64,000 bases of DNA from Rhodobacterales bacterium (GTDB taxonomy: Bacteria; Pseudomonadota; Alphaproteobacteria; Rhodobacterales; Rhodobacteraceae). Positions 53,929-63,863 of the stretch are shown here, piece by piece. The stretch's first letter is position 1; each line of letters begins with the position of its first letter. The translations under genes were made by a program, and so were the position numbers. The stretch is from the NCBI GenBank assembly GCA_026400355.1, contig JAPLPE010000036.1:122873-186872 (forward strand), written 5' to 3'. The notes below the pieces were generated by a model. The model was not told where the DNA came from. It worked only from the letters and a program-made list of their open reading frames with translations, and ran no database searches.

Positions 53929-56481
53929 CTAACCGGCTGCGGGCACCTGACGGCCAAACTCATACATGATCTTCTTCAGGATTTCGAGCAGCACAAGAAC
54001 CGCGACGCCTGCGAGCGGCGGGACGGCGAGAAATACGGGATCAAGTGCGCCGAAACCGAAAAGGGTGCGGGCTGGTTGCCAGAGAATCGTCACCCCAAGA
54101 AGGGCGGCAATGACGGGCAGGACCACAGCCAGTGCGCGGTTGGGACGGCGGATGGCTGTGAGGATCGAGGCCGAGGTGGAGCGGTCGACAAAGATCAGCG
54201 CGACGATCGACAGGATCAGTGAGGCAAAGGTCAGTCCACGCACCTGTGCGGCGTCAAGGCCGTAGGACGGAGCCATGGCAAAGATCGTGGCGGTGACGGC
54301 GAGGACGACAAAGCCTTGCAGCAGGCTCCACAGGATGGTCGGGCCCGAGAAGAGGGGCTCGGCCGAAGGGCGTGGCGGACGAGTCATGATGCCCTCTTCC
54401 TCTGACTCGGCCTCGAACACCAGCGAGCAAACCGGGTCGATGACCATTTCCATGAAGGCAATATGGACCGGGCCGAACAGAATCGGCATGCCGAACAGAA
54501 GCGGCATGAGCGCAAGGCCCGCAATGGGGACGTGAACGGCAAAGATGAAGCTCATCGCCTTGCGGAGGTTGTCATAGATGCGGCGACCAAGGCGGACGGT
54601 CGTGACGATGGAGCCGAAATCGTCGTCGAGAAGGACGATCGAGGCGGCTTCGCGCGCCACGTCGGTGCCGCGACCGCCCATGGCGACGCCGATATGCGCA
54701 GCCTTGAGCGAGGGAGCGTCGTTCACGCCGTCACCCGTCATCGCGACCACGGCCCCGGTGGATTTGAGCGCGGTCACGATGCGGAGTTTCTGTTCAGGCA
54801 TTATGCGGGCAAAGATCGTGACGCTTTGCACGGCGGTGGCCAGTTCGGCATCCGACATTGCGGCAAGATCTGTGCCGGTGATGACAAGGTCACCGGGCAG
54901 GCCCGCGTCGCGGGCGATGCTGAGTGCGGTGGCGGGATAGTCACCGGTGATCATGATGACCCTGATCCCGGCTGTGCGACATTCAGCAACGGCCGCAGGG
55001 ACCGAGGCGCGGAGGGGATCGGCCAGACCGGCAAGGCCCAGAAAGCGGAAGGAGAACCCGGTCTGCTGGTCTGGAAGCGTGTCGCCGTCATGCGAGGCTT
55101 CGGCCACGCCAAGAACGCGGAGGCCCGACCTGGCCATGGCATCGACCTGCGTTATCAGGACGGACCGGGCGGCGGGATCGAGATTGCAGAGGGCAGCGAC
55201 GGCCTCAGGCGCGCCCTTGGCAGCGATCTTGAGGCCCGGCGCGTCGGTCTCCCAGACCTGCGACATGACGAGAAGATCGGGCGAGACAGGGTAGGACCGG
55301 GCGAGTCGCGCCACGCCAGGGAGCGCGTCGTCGCCGGTAAATGCGCCTGCGGCCATGGTGTGAAAGGCAGATTCCATTGGATCAAAGGGCTGGGGCGCGC
55401 AGGCCATGACCCCGGCAGCGGCGAGTTCGCGAACCGTAGCAGAAAGCGGCGCATCAGGCCGGAGGGGGATCGCCGTGCCATCGGGCAGGCGAAGCTCGGC
55501 CAGCGTCATGCGGTTTTCGGTAAGCGTCCCGGTCTTGTCGGTGCAAAGGACACTCGCGGCGCCCAGACTTTCGATGGCCGAGGCACGGCGGGTGAGGACC
55601 CGGGCCTTGGAGATGCGCCATGCGCCCATCGCCATGAAGACGGCAAGGACCATGGGGAATTCCTCGGGCAACATGGACATGCCAACGGCAATGCCCGCGA
55701 GCAGCCCTTCGAGCCACCCGCCGCGCAGGAGGCCGTAGAGAAGAACAACTGTGAAACTGACCAGACCGCCGACGATGGCAAAGATCAGGACAAGTTTGCG
55801 CATCTGCCGCTGGAGATGTGGTGTTTCAGTTTCCAGTTGCCCGAGCGAGGTGCCGATCTTGCCGATCTCGGTCCGGGGGCCGGTGGCCAGAACCTTGGCC
55901 TCGGCAGATCCGCGCACGATGAGCGAGCCAGAGAAGACAATCGGCTGATCTTCGCCCCCCGGACGGGCCGTGACATCGGCATCGCCGGGAAGCTTGCGGA
56001 CGGGGACGGCTTCACCGGTAAGGAGGGATTCATCGGCAGAGAGGCCCGCGGCCGTGATCAGGCGGGCGTCGGCAGGGACGCGGTCGCCTTCGCCAAGGAT
56101 GATCGTATCGTCGCGCACCACGTCGCGGCCCGCTATGCGCTGACGGGTGCCATCACGGATAACGAGTGCACGGGGCGAGGTCAGATCGCGCAGCGCGTCA
56201 AGGACGCGTTCGGTCCGGGTCTCTTGCACTACGGTGATGCCGATAGAGAGGCAGGCGAAGAGGAGGAGGATCACCGCTTCTTCACGGTTCCCAAGAAGGA
56301 GGTAGACGACACCGCCACCCAAGAGCAAGACGAGCATTGGTTCGCGCATCACCTCGAACACGATCCGGAGCGGAGAGCGGTGGTTGGCGCGGGGGAGTTC
56401 GTTGGGGCCGTCGGCGGTCAGGCGCGCCGACGCCTCGGCCTGGGTAAGGCCACGAAGTTCATCAAGCTGGTTCTGCGGCAT
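53929..56481 (-). CDS. P-type cation-transporting ATPase (P2-like, substrate unknown)
   Basis: 850 residues. N-terminal cation-ATPase domain (LRGLTQAEASARLTADGPNELP), actuator motif LLTGEAVPV (TGE intact), TM4 motif MLPEEFPMVL, phosphorylation site CTDKTGTLTENRM, nucleotide-binding KGAPEAVAALCN, TGDYPATALSIARDAGL, hinge MTGDGVNDAPSLKAAHIGVAMG, and a C-terminal membrane part with PVHIAFMEMVIDPVCSLVFEAE. PEEFP replaces the PEGLP of Ca2+ pumps and the PVALP of H+ pumps, so ion specificity cannot be inferred. Start at MPQNQLDEL; an ATG ten codons upstream is possible. Its 3' end lies three bases from the convergent apbE. Confidence 0.88.
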   Translation of the reverse strand: MPQNQLDELRGLTQAEASARLTADGPNELPRANHRSPLRIVFEVMREPMLVLLLGGGVVYLLLGNREEAVILLLFACLSIGITVVQETRTERVLDALRDLTSPRALVIRDGTRQRIAGRDVVRDDTIILGEGDRVPADARLITAAGLSADESLLTGEAVPVRKLPGDADVTARPGGEDQPIVFSGSLIVRGSAEAKVLATGPRTEIGKIGTSLGQLETETPHLQRQMRKLVLIFAIVGGLVSFTVVLLYGLLRGGWLEGLLAGIAVGMSMLPEEFPMVLAVFMAMGAWRISKARVLTRRASAIESLGAASVLCTDKTGTLTENRMTLAELRLPDGTAIPLRPDAPLSATVRELAAAGVMACAPQPFDPMESAFHTMAAGAFTGDDALPGVARLARSYPVSPDLLVMSQVWETDAPGLKIAAKGAPEAVAALCNLDPAARSVLITQVDAMARSGLRVLGVAEASHDGDTLPDQQTGFSFRFLGLAGLADPLRASVPAAVAECRTAGIRVIMITGDYPATALSIARDAGLPGDLVITGTDLAAMSDAELATAVQSVTIFARIMPEQKLRIVTALKSTGAVVAMTGDGVNDAPSLKAAHIGVAMGGRGTDVAREAASIVLLDDDFGSIVTTVRLGRRIYDNLRKAMSFIFAVHVPIAGLALMPLLFGMPILFGPVHIAFMEMVIDPVCSLVFEAESEEEGIMTRPPRPSAEPLFSGPTILWSLLQGFVVLAVTATIFAMAPSYGLDAAQVRGLTFASLILSIVALIFVDRSTSASILTAIRRPNRALAVVLPVIAALLGVTILWQPARTLFGFGALDPVFLAVPPLAGVAVLVLLEILKKIMYEFGRQVPAAG

Positions 56482-56583
56482 GAGCAGTCGTCCTTTGGTC
56501 GGACGCGGCAAGAGGCAGGAACCGCGCCTGAGGCAGGATGCCCGGGGGTGGCGCCGTGCGCGTTGATCTGGATCAGGAGGCTG

Positions 56584-57330
56584 TCAGCCGGTGATCCGCA
56601 TGGACATGCCGCCGTCGACCGTCACGATTTCGCCCGTCATGAAATCGTTCTGGATCAGAGCGAGCGTAGCCTGTGCCACATCCTCGACGGTGCCTTCGCG
56701 GCGCAGAGGAATGCGGTTGGCGATGTTGTGGGCCTTGGCGGTGTCGGTCATCTTCTCATGAAACCGGGTCCGGATGATGCCCGGGGCGATGGCGTTGACG
56801 CGGATACCTGCGGCGGCGTTGTCGAAGGCGAGCGCCTTGGCCAACGGGATAAGCGCGCCCTTGACCGTCTGATAGACTGCGGAATTGGGACAGCCCCGCA
56901 GGCCTGCGACCGAGGAGACAAGGATCACGGCCCCGCCTTCCCGGCTCAGGAACGGGTGGGCAGCGCGAAAAAGGTGGAACACCGGATGAACGTGAAGGGC
57001 GAAGGCGTCCATCCAGCTTTCGGTCGTGAGATCCATGATCGTGCCGGGCACCGGGCCGCCCGCCGAGTGGACAAGTATGTCGAGCCGGCCAAAGCGAGCG
57101 GCGGCGCAGGTGACAAGCGCTACCGCCTGATCCGGTTGTGCGACATCGGCGAGTTCGATGGTGACACGATCGGGGCCATATTGGGCGAGGAGCGCCTCGG
57201 CCTCGGGCGTGGAAGAACGGCCGTTGAGAACAACGTTGCCACCCTGAGCCAAGATCGCTTCGGCAATTGCAAGACCGATGCCCCGGGTACCGCCCGTGAT
57301 GAGGGAGAGCTTGTTGGCGACGTCGTACAT
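56584..57330 (-). CDS. Short-chain dehydrogenase/reductase
   Basis: 248-residue classical SDR: cofactor motif LITGGTRGIGLAIAEAI, VVLNGRSS (NADP-favouring Arg), NAG-equivalent VHSAGGP, catalytic Ser in ILVSSVAG, catalytic YQTVK, the NAIAPGIIRT post-active loop and FMTGEIVTVDGGMSM. The substrate is unknown. SD GGAG lies six bases before the ATG. Same strand as, and about 100 bases upstream of, the P-type ATPase, with no evident functional tie. Confidence 0.88.
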   Translation of the reverse strand: MYDVANKLSLITGGTRGIGLAIAEAILAQGGNVVLNGRSSTPEAEALLAQYGPDRVTIELADVAQPDQAVALVTCAAARFGRLDILVHSAGGPVPGTIMDLTTESWMDAFALHVHPVFHLFRAAHPFLSREGGAVILVSSVAGLRGCPNSAVYQTVKGALIPLAKALAFDNAAAGIRVNAIAPGIIRTRFHEKMTDTAKAHNIANRIPLRREGTVEDVAQATLALIQNDFMTGEIVTVDGGMSMRITG

Positions 57331-57546
57331 ATGGGGCTCCGGAGTTACAGTCCTTTGGTGCAGTCTAGGCTGACAGGGGACGGGAGGGGAAGGAAATGCG
57401 GACCCGAACCTAAAGAAGGTTCAGCTCAGGGAAGTGGTGCAGGGCCGGGCCGACTGGCAGGTCGGCACCTGAGAATTTGGAGTTTTCTGGGCCGCTCTCC
57501 GCGAGTTCACACGGCCAGCGGAGAGGCAAAGGAGGCCGCCCCATCC

Positions 57547-58719
57547 TCAGGCGCTGATAGCCGCCAGATCAAGAACCTCGACGGCAAGAACGGTCGGCAT
57601 GTGGCGGGCGATCTCTTCCCAGGTGTCACCTTCGTCCGTACTCGCAAAGACCGAACCGCTGTTGGTTCCGAAGTAGACGCCTGCTGGCGCGCGCATGTCG
57701 CCGGCCATTGCCTGACGGAGCACGGTGAAAAAGCACGCCACCTGCGGGAGTCCGTTGCGCTGTGCCTGCCAGCTCTTGCCGCCGTCGCGAGAGCGCCAGA
57801 CAGCAGCCGCAGCATCGGGCGGATAGCGACCGGCGCTGTCGCCGTTCAGGGGCAGGGTCCAGATCGTATCAGGATCGGTCGGATGGACGCGGATCGGAAA
57901 GCCAAAGGTCGAAGGAAGGCCCTCGGTGATGTCATCCCAACTGCGCCCGCCATCGGCTGACCGCCAAACGCCGTGGTGGTTCTGCTGGTAGAGTACGTCA
58001 CCATCGCCCGGCGCGCGCATCATGTTGTGGATGCAGTGGCCGGTTTCCCCGTCCCGCGGCGCGGCGGGGTGGTCTTGGTGATTGTGGGCCTCGGCATTGG
58101 ACAGGCGGTTGCGGCGGTCCCATGTCGCACCGCCATCTTCGGTCGCAAAGACGCCGGCGGCGGAAATCCCGATCCACAGTTTCTTGGCATTCTTCGGGTC
58201 CGCGATGATCGTATGCAGAACCAGCCCCGCCGCACCGCCATGCCAGCTTTCGGCCGACGGGTGGTTCGTCAGGCCCTCGACCTTCGCCCATGTGACGCCG
58301 TTATCATCGCTTTTCAGAAGGCACGCCGGCTTGGTCCCGGCGTAAAGCGTTCCGTTCACCCGGGCCAGCGACCAAACCTGCGCAAAGCTGTCCCCGAACG
58401 GTGGCGGCGTATCGATCCAACCGATCGACGCGGCAAAGCCGGGGTCGTTGGCCGCCCATTCGTCCATCCGGCCCTTGGTCAGCTTGGTCAGCGCCCAGGT
58501 CTGACCCTCGTCCACAGACCGCCATACGCCTGCGCCGTGCCAGTCGCCGCCGCCCCCGGCCCAAATCTCACCACTCTCCGGATCGCCCACAACATGGTTG
58601 ATCGGCCAGCCGTCACAGAACGGACCCCTGACCTTCCACCCGCTGCGGTCTTTGCCGCCTGACACAAGGAACGCGCCCTTGGTCGTGCCGACAAGTATCG
58701 TGATGTCCTGTGAACCCAT
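57547..58719 (-). CDS. BNR/Asp-box beta-propeller protein (sialidase-like fold)
   Basis: 390 residues with repeated Asp boxes: WRSVDEGQTWAL, LKSDDNGVTWAKV, FATEDGGATWDRR, WRSADGGRSWDDI, WRSRDGGKSWQAQ, FASTDEGDTWEEI. This is a photosynthesis-stability-factor/sortilin/exo-alpha-sialidase-like propeller. No signal peptide (MGSQDITILVGTTKGAFLVSGGKDR), so probably cytoplasmic. A His/Asn-rich patch (AEAHNHQDHPA, HCIHNMM, QNHHGVW) could bind metal. Sialidase catalytic residues are not evident, so it should not be called a sialidase. SD GGAGG precedes the ATG. Function unknown. Confidence 0.75.
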   Translation of the reverse strand: MGSQDITILVGTTKGAFLVSGGKDRSGWKVRGPFCDGWPINHVVGDPESGEIWAGGGGDWHGAGVWRSVDEGQTWALTKLTKGRMDEWAANDPGFAASIGWIDTPPPFGDSFAQVWSLARVNGTLYAGTKPACLLKSDDNGVTWAKVEGLTNHPSAESWHGGAAGLVLHTIIADPKNAKKLWIGISAAGVFATEDGGATWDRRNRLSNAEAHNHQDHPAAPRDGETGHCIHNMMRAPGDGDVLYQQNHHGVWRSADGGRSWDDITEGLPSTFGFPIRVHPTDPDTIWTLPLNGDSAGRYPPDAAAAVWRSRDGGKSWQAQRNGLPQVACFFTVLRQAMAGDMRAPAGVYFGTNSGSVFASTDEGDTWEEIARHMPTVLAVEVLDLAAISA

Positions 58720-58978
58720 GTCCTGTGTCCTCCCACCCAGACTGTGGAAAGGCTAACACTCTGTCGCCGCATGGTGATAGAGTATCGTGAGGTGCTGCAA
58801 TCCCCGGACCCCGTCCTTTCCCTCTCCGGACGCGCCTTTCGCCCGCGCCGCCACGTGAGACCTGCAGAATACCCTATACATCGCGGCCCATGCGGCCTAT
58901 GCGGCAGACTTTCTTTCCCGACCCCCGCCGCCCGGCCGCCCAGTTGCTGCCCCGGCCCGCAGCAGTATTGGCCCCCGC

Positions 58979-61189
58979 TTGTTCCAGACCCAGATGATCC
59001 CCGCCATTGCCGAAGCCCTGACCGCCCGTGGCTATGACACGATGACGCCCGTCCAGCTTGCCGTGACGGACCCAGCCCTGAACACCGCCGACCTGCTTGT
59101 CTCGGCCCAGACCGGATCGGGCAAGACTGTGGGCTTTGGCCTTGCCATTGCGCCGACGCTCTTGGGCGAAGACGGTGTCTTTGGTCCCGCCGGCCTGCCG
59201 CTGGCGCTCGTCATCGCGCCGACGCGCGAACTTGCCATGCAGGTGCGGGCCGAACTGACCTGGCTCTATGCGATGACCGGGGCCGTCGTGACCTCCTGCG
59301 TGGGCGGAATGGACATGCGCGACGAACGCCGTGCACTGGACCGTGGCGCGCATATCGTCGTGGCAACACCGGGGCGGCTGCGCGACCACATCACACGAGG
59401 GTCGCTCAACATGGCTGATCTGCGCGCCGTCGTGCTGGACGAGGCGGACGAGATGCTGGACCTCGGCTTCCGCGAAGATCTGGAGTTCATTCTGGCCGCC
59501 GCGCCGGAAACCCGCCGGACGCTGATGTTCTCTGCCACCGTGCCGCGCGGGATCGCGGCGCTGGCGCAAAGCTATCAGAAGGACGCCGTCCGCATCACCA
59601 CCCAGTCGGAACGGACACAACATGCCGATATCGAATACCGTGCTCTGGTCGTGGCCGAACGGGACAGCGAAAACGCAATCATCAACGTGCTGCGCTTTCA
59701 CGACGCCCGAAACGCGATCGTGTTCTGCAACACCCGCGTTATGGTCAACCGCCTGACGGCCCGCTTCTCCAATCGGGGCTTTTCCGTCGTGGCCCTGTCC
59801 GGCGAACTGAGCCAGACCGAACGGACCCATGCGCTGCAGGCGATGCGCGACGGCCGGGCGCGGGTTTGCGTGGCTACGGATGTGGCGGCGCGAGGGATCG
59901 ACCTGCCGAACCTTGAACTTGTCGTCCATGCCGAACTGCCCACCAATGCCGAAGGGCTTCTGCACAGATCGGGCCGCACGGGCCGCGCCGGGCGCAAGGG
60001 TGTCTCGGCTCTGATCATCCCGGTCAAGTCACGAAAAAAGGCCGAACGCCTGCTGGGCTTTGCCAAGATCACGGCCACCTGGGCCGCCGCCCCTTCGGCA
60101 GACGAAATCCTGCGCAAGGACGAGGAACGCCTGCTGGCCGATCCCGCCTGGACCGACCCGATCCAGCCCGAGGAGAAGGATTTCGTCTCAACCCTTCTGG
60201 GTCTGCACGCGCCCGAACAGATCGCTGCGGCCTATCTGCGCCTCTACCGCGCCCGCCAGTCCGCGCCCGAGGATCTGGCCGGTGCCGATACACCTTCCGC
60301 CACCCGCGAACCCCGGAGTTTCGGCCCGAGCACATGGTTCAGCCTTGATGCGGGCCGCAATGACCGGGCCGAGGCGCGCTGGGTTCTGCCGCTGATCTGC
60401 AAGGCGGGCGGCATCACCAAGGACGAGATCGGGGCGATCCGCATCCAGTCTGACGAAACCTTTATCGAGATTTCACAGCCCGCCGTCGGGGCCTTCGTGG
60501 CCCAACTCGGTCCTGACATGACGGTTGGTGACGGCCGGCGGCTCCGCCGCATGGACGGCCCGCCCGATCTTGCCCGCCCTGCGCCCTATGCAGGCCGAAA
60601 GCCTGACCGCGCCCCCCGCGCGCCGCGCCCGGCCTACGCACCCGCGCCCGAACCCGACGAGGCCCCGCCACCGTCCCTTTTGGCTGATGTCGCCCCCGTC
60701 GCGCCGGTCAAACCGCGCAAACCACGGACGAAGGCGCAGGGCGACACCGCCGCTGCCATGCCGTCCGACAACCCCGGCCCTGTGTCATCCGCCCCGGCCG
60801 CCCGCCCGGCGGAGCCCGCCTACACGGCCACGCCCGCACCGGGACCGCCCGCCAAGCCGCGCAAGAAACCCCGCCCCACGGCGGATGCCACCCCACCCGT
60901 GCGCGAAGACGCCTCGGGCTGGCACCCCGACAACAAACCGGGCAAGCCCAAGCCGCGCGCCAAACCCGGCAAGGACGGCAAGCCCACCAACCGCGCCCAG
61001 AACGCCGCCGACACCTCGCGCCGCTTTACGCCGCCTGCCGGCAGCACGCCCACCCGCGCTGGGGACAGTCCGGGGTTCGTACCTTACAAGAAGCGGACTG
61101 CGACCGGCCCAAAGCCGAAAGGCAAGCAGGGCGGCTTCGCAAAGCCATTTGCGCCCAGACCCGGGAAGCCCGGTGGCAAGGGAACCTGA
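58979..61189 (+). CDS. DEAD-box RNA helicase with DbpA-type RNA-binding domain
   Basis: 736 residues from a TTG at 58979, kept because the next residue is the conserved Phe upstream of the Q motif (TMTPVQ); ATG 58994 is the alternative. Helicase motifs: I AQTGSGKT, Ia APTRELAMQV, Ib TPGRLRDH, II LDEADEMLD, III FSATVP, IV FCNTRVMVNRL, V TDVAARGIDLP, VI HRSGRTGRAGRKG. Residues about 450-530 (PSTWFSLDAGRNDRAEARW, EIGAIRIQSDETFIEI) match the DbpA/CsdA RNA-binding domain. The last 200 residues are Pro/Ala/Lys low complexity, ending basic. Probable roles are ribosome assembly or cold-stress RNA remodelling, as for DeaD/CsdA. Confidence 0.9.
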   Translation: MFQTQMIPAIAEALTARGYDTMTPVQLAVTDPALNTADLLVSAQTGSGKTVGFGLAIAPTLLGEDGVFGPAGLPLALVIAPTRELAMQVRAELTWLYAMTGAVVTSCVGGMDMRDERRALDRGAHIVVATPGRLRDHITRGSLNMADLRAVVLDEADEMLDLGFREDLEFILAAAPETRRTLMFSATVPRGIAALAQSYQKDAVRITTQSERTQHADIEYRALVVAERDSENAIINVLRFHDARNAIVFCNTRVMVNRLTARFSNRGFSVVALSGELSQTERTHALQAMRDGRARVCVATDVAARGIDLPNLELVVHAELPTNAEGLLHRSGRTGRAGRKGVSALIIPVKSRKKAERLLGFAKITATWAAAPSADEILRKDEERLLADPAWTDPIQPEEKDFVSTLLGLHAPEQIAAAYLRLYRARQSAPEDLAGADTPSATREPRSFGPSTWFSLDAGRNDRAEARWVLPLICKAGGITKDEIGAIRIQSDETFIEISQPAVGAFVAQLGPDMTVGDGRRLRRMDGPPDLARPAPYAGRKPDRAPRAPRPAYAPAPEPDEAPPPSLLADVAPVAPVKPRKPRTKAQGDTAAAMPSDNPGPVSSAPAARPAEPAYTATPAPGPPAKPRKKPRPTADATPPVREDASGWHPDNKPGKPKPRAKPGKDGKPTNRAQNAADTSRRFTPPAGSTPTRAGDSPGFVPYKKRTATGPKPKGKQGGFAKPFAPRPGKPGGKGT

Positions 61190-61450
61190 AGTCAGGTTCA
61201 GTCAGCGTGTCGCAGGCGGGTTCACGAGGCCGCATTTGCAGTTGCGCTTGGTCTTGGGCCTGGCGACGAAGCCTTCGAAGGGCGCTTTGCCTGGGTAGCG
61301 CTTCTGGCTGCTTGCGAGGCGGTCGCCGAATGCGACGAAGGAAAAGGGCGACCGATCCATGTCGAGCGATCGAACCAGGCCTGCCTTTCTTGCGGTCGGC
61401 GCAGAAGTGCCAAAGTGGCTTCGGAACAACTGGAGATCTGGAAGCCGGGG
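61190..61450. other. Gene-poor stretch between the helicase and pepT
   Basis: About 260 bases. A minus-strand open frame (61202-61360) would encode 52 residues from MDRSPFSFVAFGDRLASSQK, with a basic CKCG-containing end (TKRNCKCGLVNPP). It has no recognisable family and no clear ribosome-binding site, so it is not called as a gene. No terminator hairpin with a T-run was seen. Confidence 0.35.
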
Positions 61451-62773
61451 ATGACCGAAGCAGGTTCCTCCCTTGACTCTGGACGATCCGGGAGGACCCT
61501 TCAGCCCAGCCCCGGAGGTCCCATAAAGACCGAATTTGACCGCGAACTTGAAGAACGCCTTGTCCGCTATGCTGCCGTCGATACGCAAAGCGACGAAAAC
61601 TCAACGGCATCTCCCAGGCCTGCAATCCAATTGAACCTTTCCCGGATGCTGCCTGCGGAACTGGCCGAGATCGGGGCGGCTGACGTAACGGTCACCGAAT
61701 ATGGTGCGGTGCTGGCGACGATACCGGCCACGGTAACCGGGCCGACTCCGGTCATTGGGTCACTCGCCCATGTCGATACTGCGCCGCAGCATCATGCGGC
61801 AGGGGTCAAGCCAGTTGTTCACCGGTGCCATAACGGCGGGGCGATTTCGTTTGCCGATGCGCCGCACTTGATACTTTCGGCTGAGAACTCAGCCTATCTG
61901 GCAGAAAAGGTCGGGGATGACATCATAACGGCCAGCGGGACGACGCTGCTGGGGGCAGACGACAAGGCGGGCGTGGCCATCATCATGACGGCGGCCCGGC
62001 GGCTTTTGTCGGACCCGTCGATCCCACGTGGGACGATCCCAGTGGCCTTTACCCCTGACGAAGAGATCGGGCGCGGCATTGACAAGCGGTTGCCAAAGGA
62101 TCTGGGCGCCGATTTTGCCTATACGCTTGACGGTGGCAAAGCGGGTGAGATCGAGTACGAGAGCTTTTCGGCGGTTGCGGCCACGGTCAAGGTGACCGGG
62201 GTTCTGGTCCATCCTGGCTATGCCACCGGCAAGTTGGTGAATGCCCTGCATCTGGCGGCCAAGATCGTGGCGACGCTGCCACAGGCTACGATGACACCCG
62301 AGGTGACGAGCGGGCGGGAGGGGTTCATCCGCCTTTATCAGATGAATGGCACGGCGGCAGAGGCCGAACTGAAGTTCATCCTGCGCGACTTGGAACGCGA
62401 CGGGCTGGCGGCAAAGGGTGATCTGGTCAAGCAGGTCTGCGCCGTGGTTCAGGCGACGGAGCCCCGGGCCGAGATCACCTGCGAAATCCGGGAGCAGTAC
62501 CGCAACATGCGCTATTGGCTTGAGAAGGACATGAAGCCAGTCGAACTGGCGCGTGGCGCCTGCAGGGCCGAGGAGATGGAGCGGCCGTCAGTGCCAATCC
62601 GGGGCGGAACCGACGGCTCGCGACTCACCGAGATGGGGGTTCCGACGCCCAGCATCTTTACCGGGATGCAGGAGATTCGCGGGCCTCGGGAATGGATCAG
62701 CGTGCAGGACATGGCGGCAGCGACGCGGGTCTTTCTACGGCTTGCGCAGCATGCGGTCGGCAAGGGCGTCTAA
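61451..62773 (+). CDS. pepT: Peptidase T (tripeptide aminopeptidase), start uncertain
   Basis: M20B zinc peptidase that removes N-terminal residues from tripeptides in the cytoplasm. Metal-site motifs: SLAHVDTAPQ, TTLLGADDKAGVA, FTPDEEIGRGID, YTLDGGKAGEIEYE. Also PEVTSGREGFI in the dimer domain and the C-terminal PIRGGTDGSRLTEMGVPTPSIFTGMQEIRGPREW. The conserved protein begins EFDRELEERLVRYAAVDTQSDE. In front of that segment, where the usual start should lie, the codon is ATA (61523) with GGAGGT just upstream. I used the nearest in-frame ATG, 61451, which adds a non-conserved 24-residue extension. Confidence 0.85.
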   Translation: MTEAGSSLDSGRSGRTLQPSPGGPIKTEFDRELEERLVRYAAVDTQSDENSTASPRPAIQLNLSRMLPAELAEIGAADVTVTEYGAVLATIPATVTGPTPVIGSLAHVDTAPQHHAAGVKPVVHRCHNGGAISFADAPHLILSAENSAYLAEKVGDDIITASGTTLLGADDKAGVAIIMTAARRLLSDPSIPRGTIPVAFTPDEEIGRGIDKRLPKDLGADFAYTLDGGKAGEIEYESFSAVAATVKVTGVLVHPGYATGKLVNALHLAAKIVATLPQATMTPEVTSGREGFIRLYQMNGTAAEAELKFILRDLERDGLAAKGDLVKQVCAVVQATEPRAEITCEIREQYRNMRYWLEKDMKPVELARGACRAEEMERPSVPIRGGTDGSRLTEMGVPTPSIFTGMQEIRGPREWISVQDMAAATRVFLRLAQHAVGKGV

Positions 62774-62926
62774 CGCCCCTGCCGCGCTGTTCCAGTTTTG
62801 CATGATATCGAGTCAATCCAGACCACTGGCTGCGGACATGATCTGCATCAGACTGACAACTGACATTTGCGTCCTGCAACAACTTCTGGTCAGTCTTCGG
62901 GAAAGAACGTCGGACGGGAGATCGGA

Positions 62927-63863
62927 GTGAGTAGCGAAGAGATCACCTGGATCAACCTAGGCGAGATTGAGACTCTGATCGTCGGAATCCTCGCCCTGTT
63001 TGCTGGGGGCTGGCTGCGTAGGTCGGTTCCGTTTCTGGGCCGGATCGACATGCCGAACGCAGTCATCGGCGCGGCGATTGTCGCGGTTCTGGTCCTGATC
63101 GGAGAGGTCTGGTTCAACATCGCCGTTCGGTTCGGATCGCAGACACGGGACGCGCTGCTACTCGTGTTCTTCACGACGATCGGGCTCTCGGCCAAGCTCG
63201 AGTCACTCCGGGCGGGTGGTAAACCGCTGGTGCTGCTCTGCTTCGCAACCGTTCTGGTGTTGGTGGCTCAGAATGCCGGGGGGGCGATCCTCGCCGCGCT
63301 TTGGGGCGTGCATCCGGCCTATGGTGTGCTTGCAGGGTCGCTGTCATTTGTCGGCGGGCCGGGGACGGCTATGGCCTGGGCTAGCCAGCTTGAAGCAGAC
63401 GGGCTGCCAAATGCGGCGATTGTAGGGGTCGGGGCATCGACGCTTGCGACGGTGTCGGGCGCGTTGGTGGCGGGGCCCGTAGCGGGCTGGATCATCCGGC
63501 GGCACAATCTGCGGTCAACTGCGGTGCCGATGGCAGATGGGGCGGAATCATCAGGTCGCAAGCTGGGCCTGGCGGCGTCGGTGGATACGATCCTGTTGAC
63601 AGCGCTGATCATCGCCGTGGCCGTACTGATCGGGGAACGGATCAACCTGTTTGCCCGTGGCACAGGACTGGTGCTGCCGGGGTTCTTGTCGGCCATGCTG
63701 GCGGGGGTGATCATCACCAACCTTGCGGATGTGTTCCGCTACAAGCTCGACTTTGCCCCGATTGAAAAAGTCGGGGCGGTGTCACTCCAGCTGTTTCTGG
63801 TCGTGGCGCTCATGTCGACGCCGCTGGTTTCGGTCGGGCAGATTATCGTGCCCCTGATGGCTA
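62927..63863 (+). pseudogene. gltS: Sodium/glutamate symporter (GltS family), 3' end removed by IS630-family insertion
   Basis: From a GTG at 62927 (GGGAG six bases upstream) the frame runs through a GltS-type membrane protein: LIVGILALFAGGWLRRSVPFLGRIDMPNAVIG, TTIGLSAKLESLRAGG, the conserved GVLAGSLSFVGGPGTAMAWA re-entrant loop, VGASTLATVSGALVAGPVAGWIIRR, and FLSAMLAGVIITNLADVF. After IVPLM the sequence passes into a mobile element, and the frame ends 12 codons later with foreign residues. About 311 native codons remain of roughly 400, so the last helices are missing within this window. The remaining part of the gene should lie beyond the element. Confidence 0.75.

Noticed and set aside
54463..57960. 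Plus-strand open frame of 1165 codons
   Set aside because: It runs antisense to the P-type ATPase, SDR and BNR-repeat genes. The length reflects high-GC third-position bias; the translation is Gly/Arg/His-rich without domain structure, while the opposite strand has complete catalytic motifs.
57547..58719. Sialidase function for the BNR-repeat protein
   Set aside because: Asp boxes are shared by many propeller proteins; there is no signal peptide, and the sialidase arginine triad and FRIP-type motif are not evident.
61202..61360. Small minus-strand frame of 52 residues with a CKCG motif
   Set aside because: No recognisable family, no good ribosome-binding site, and overlapping frames on both strands are equally open.
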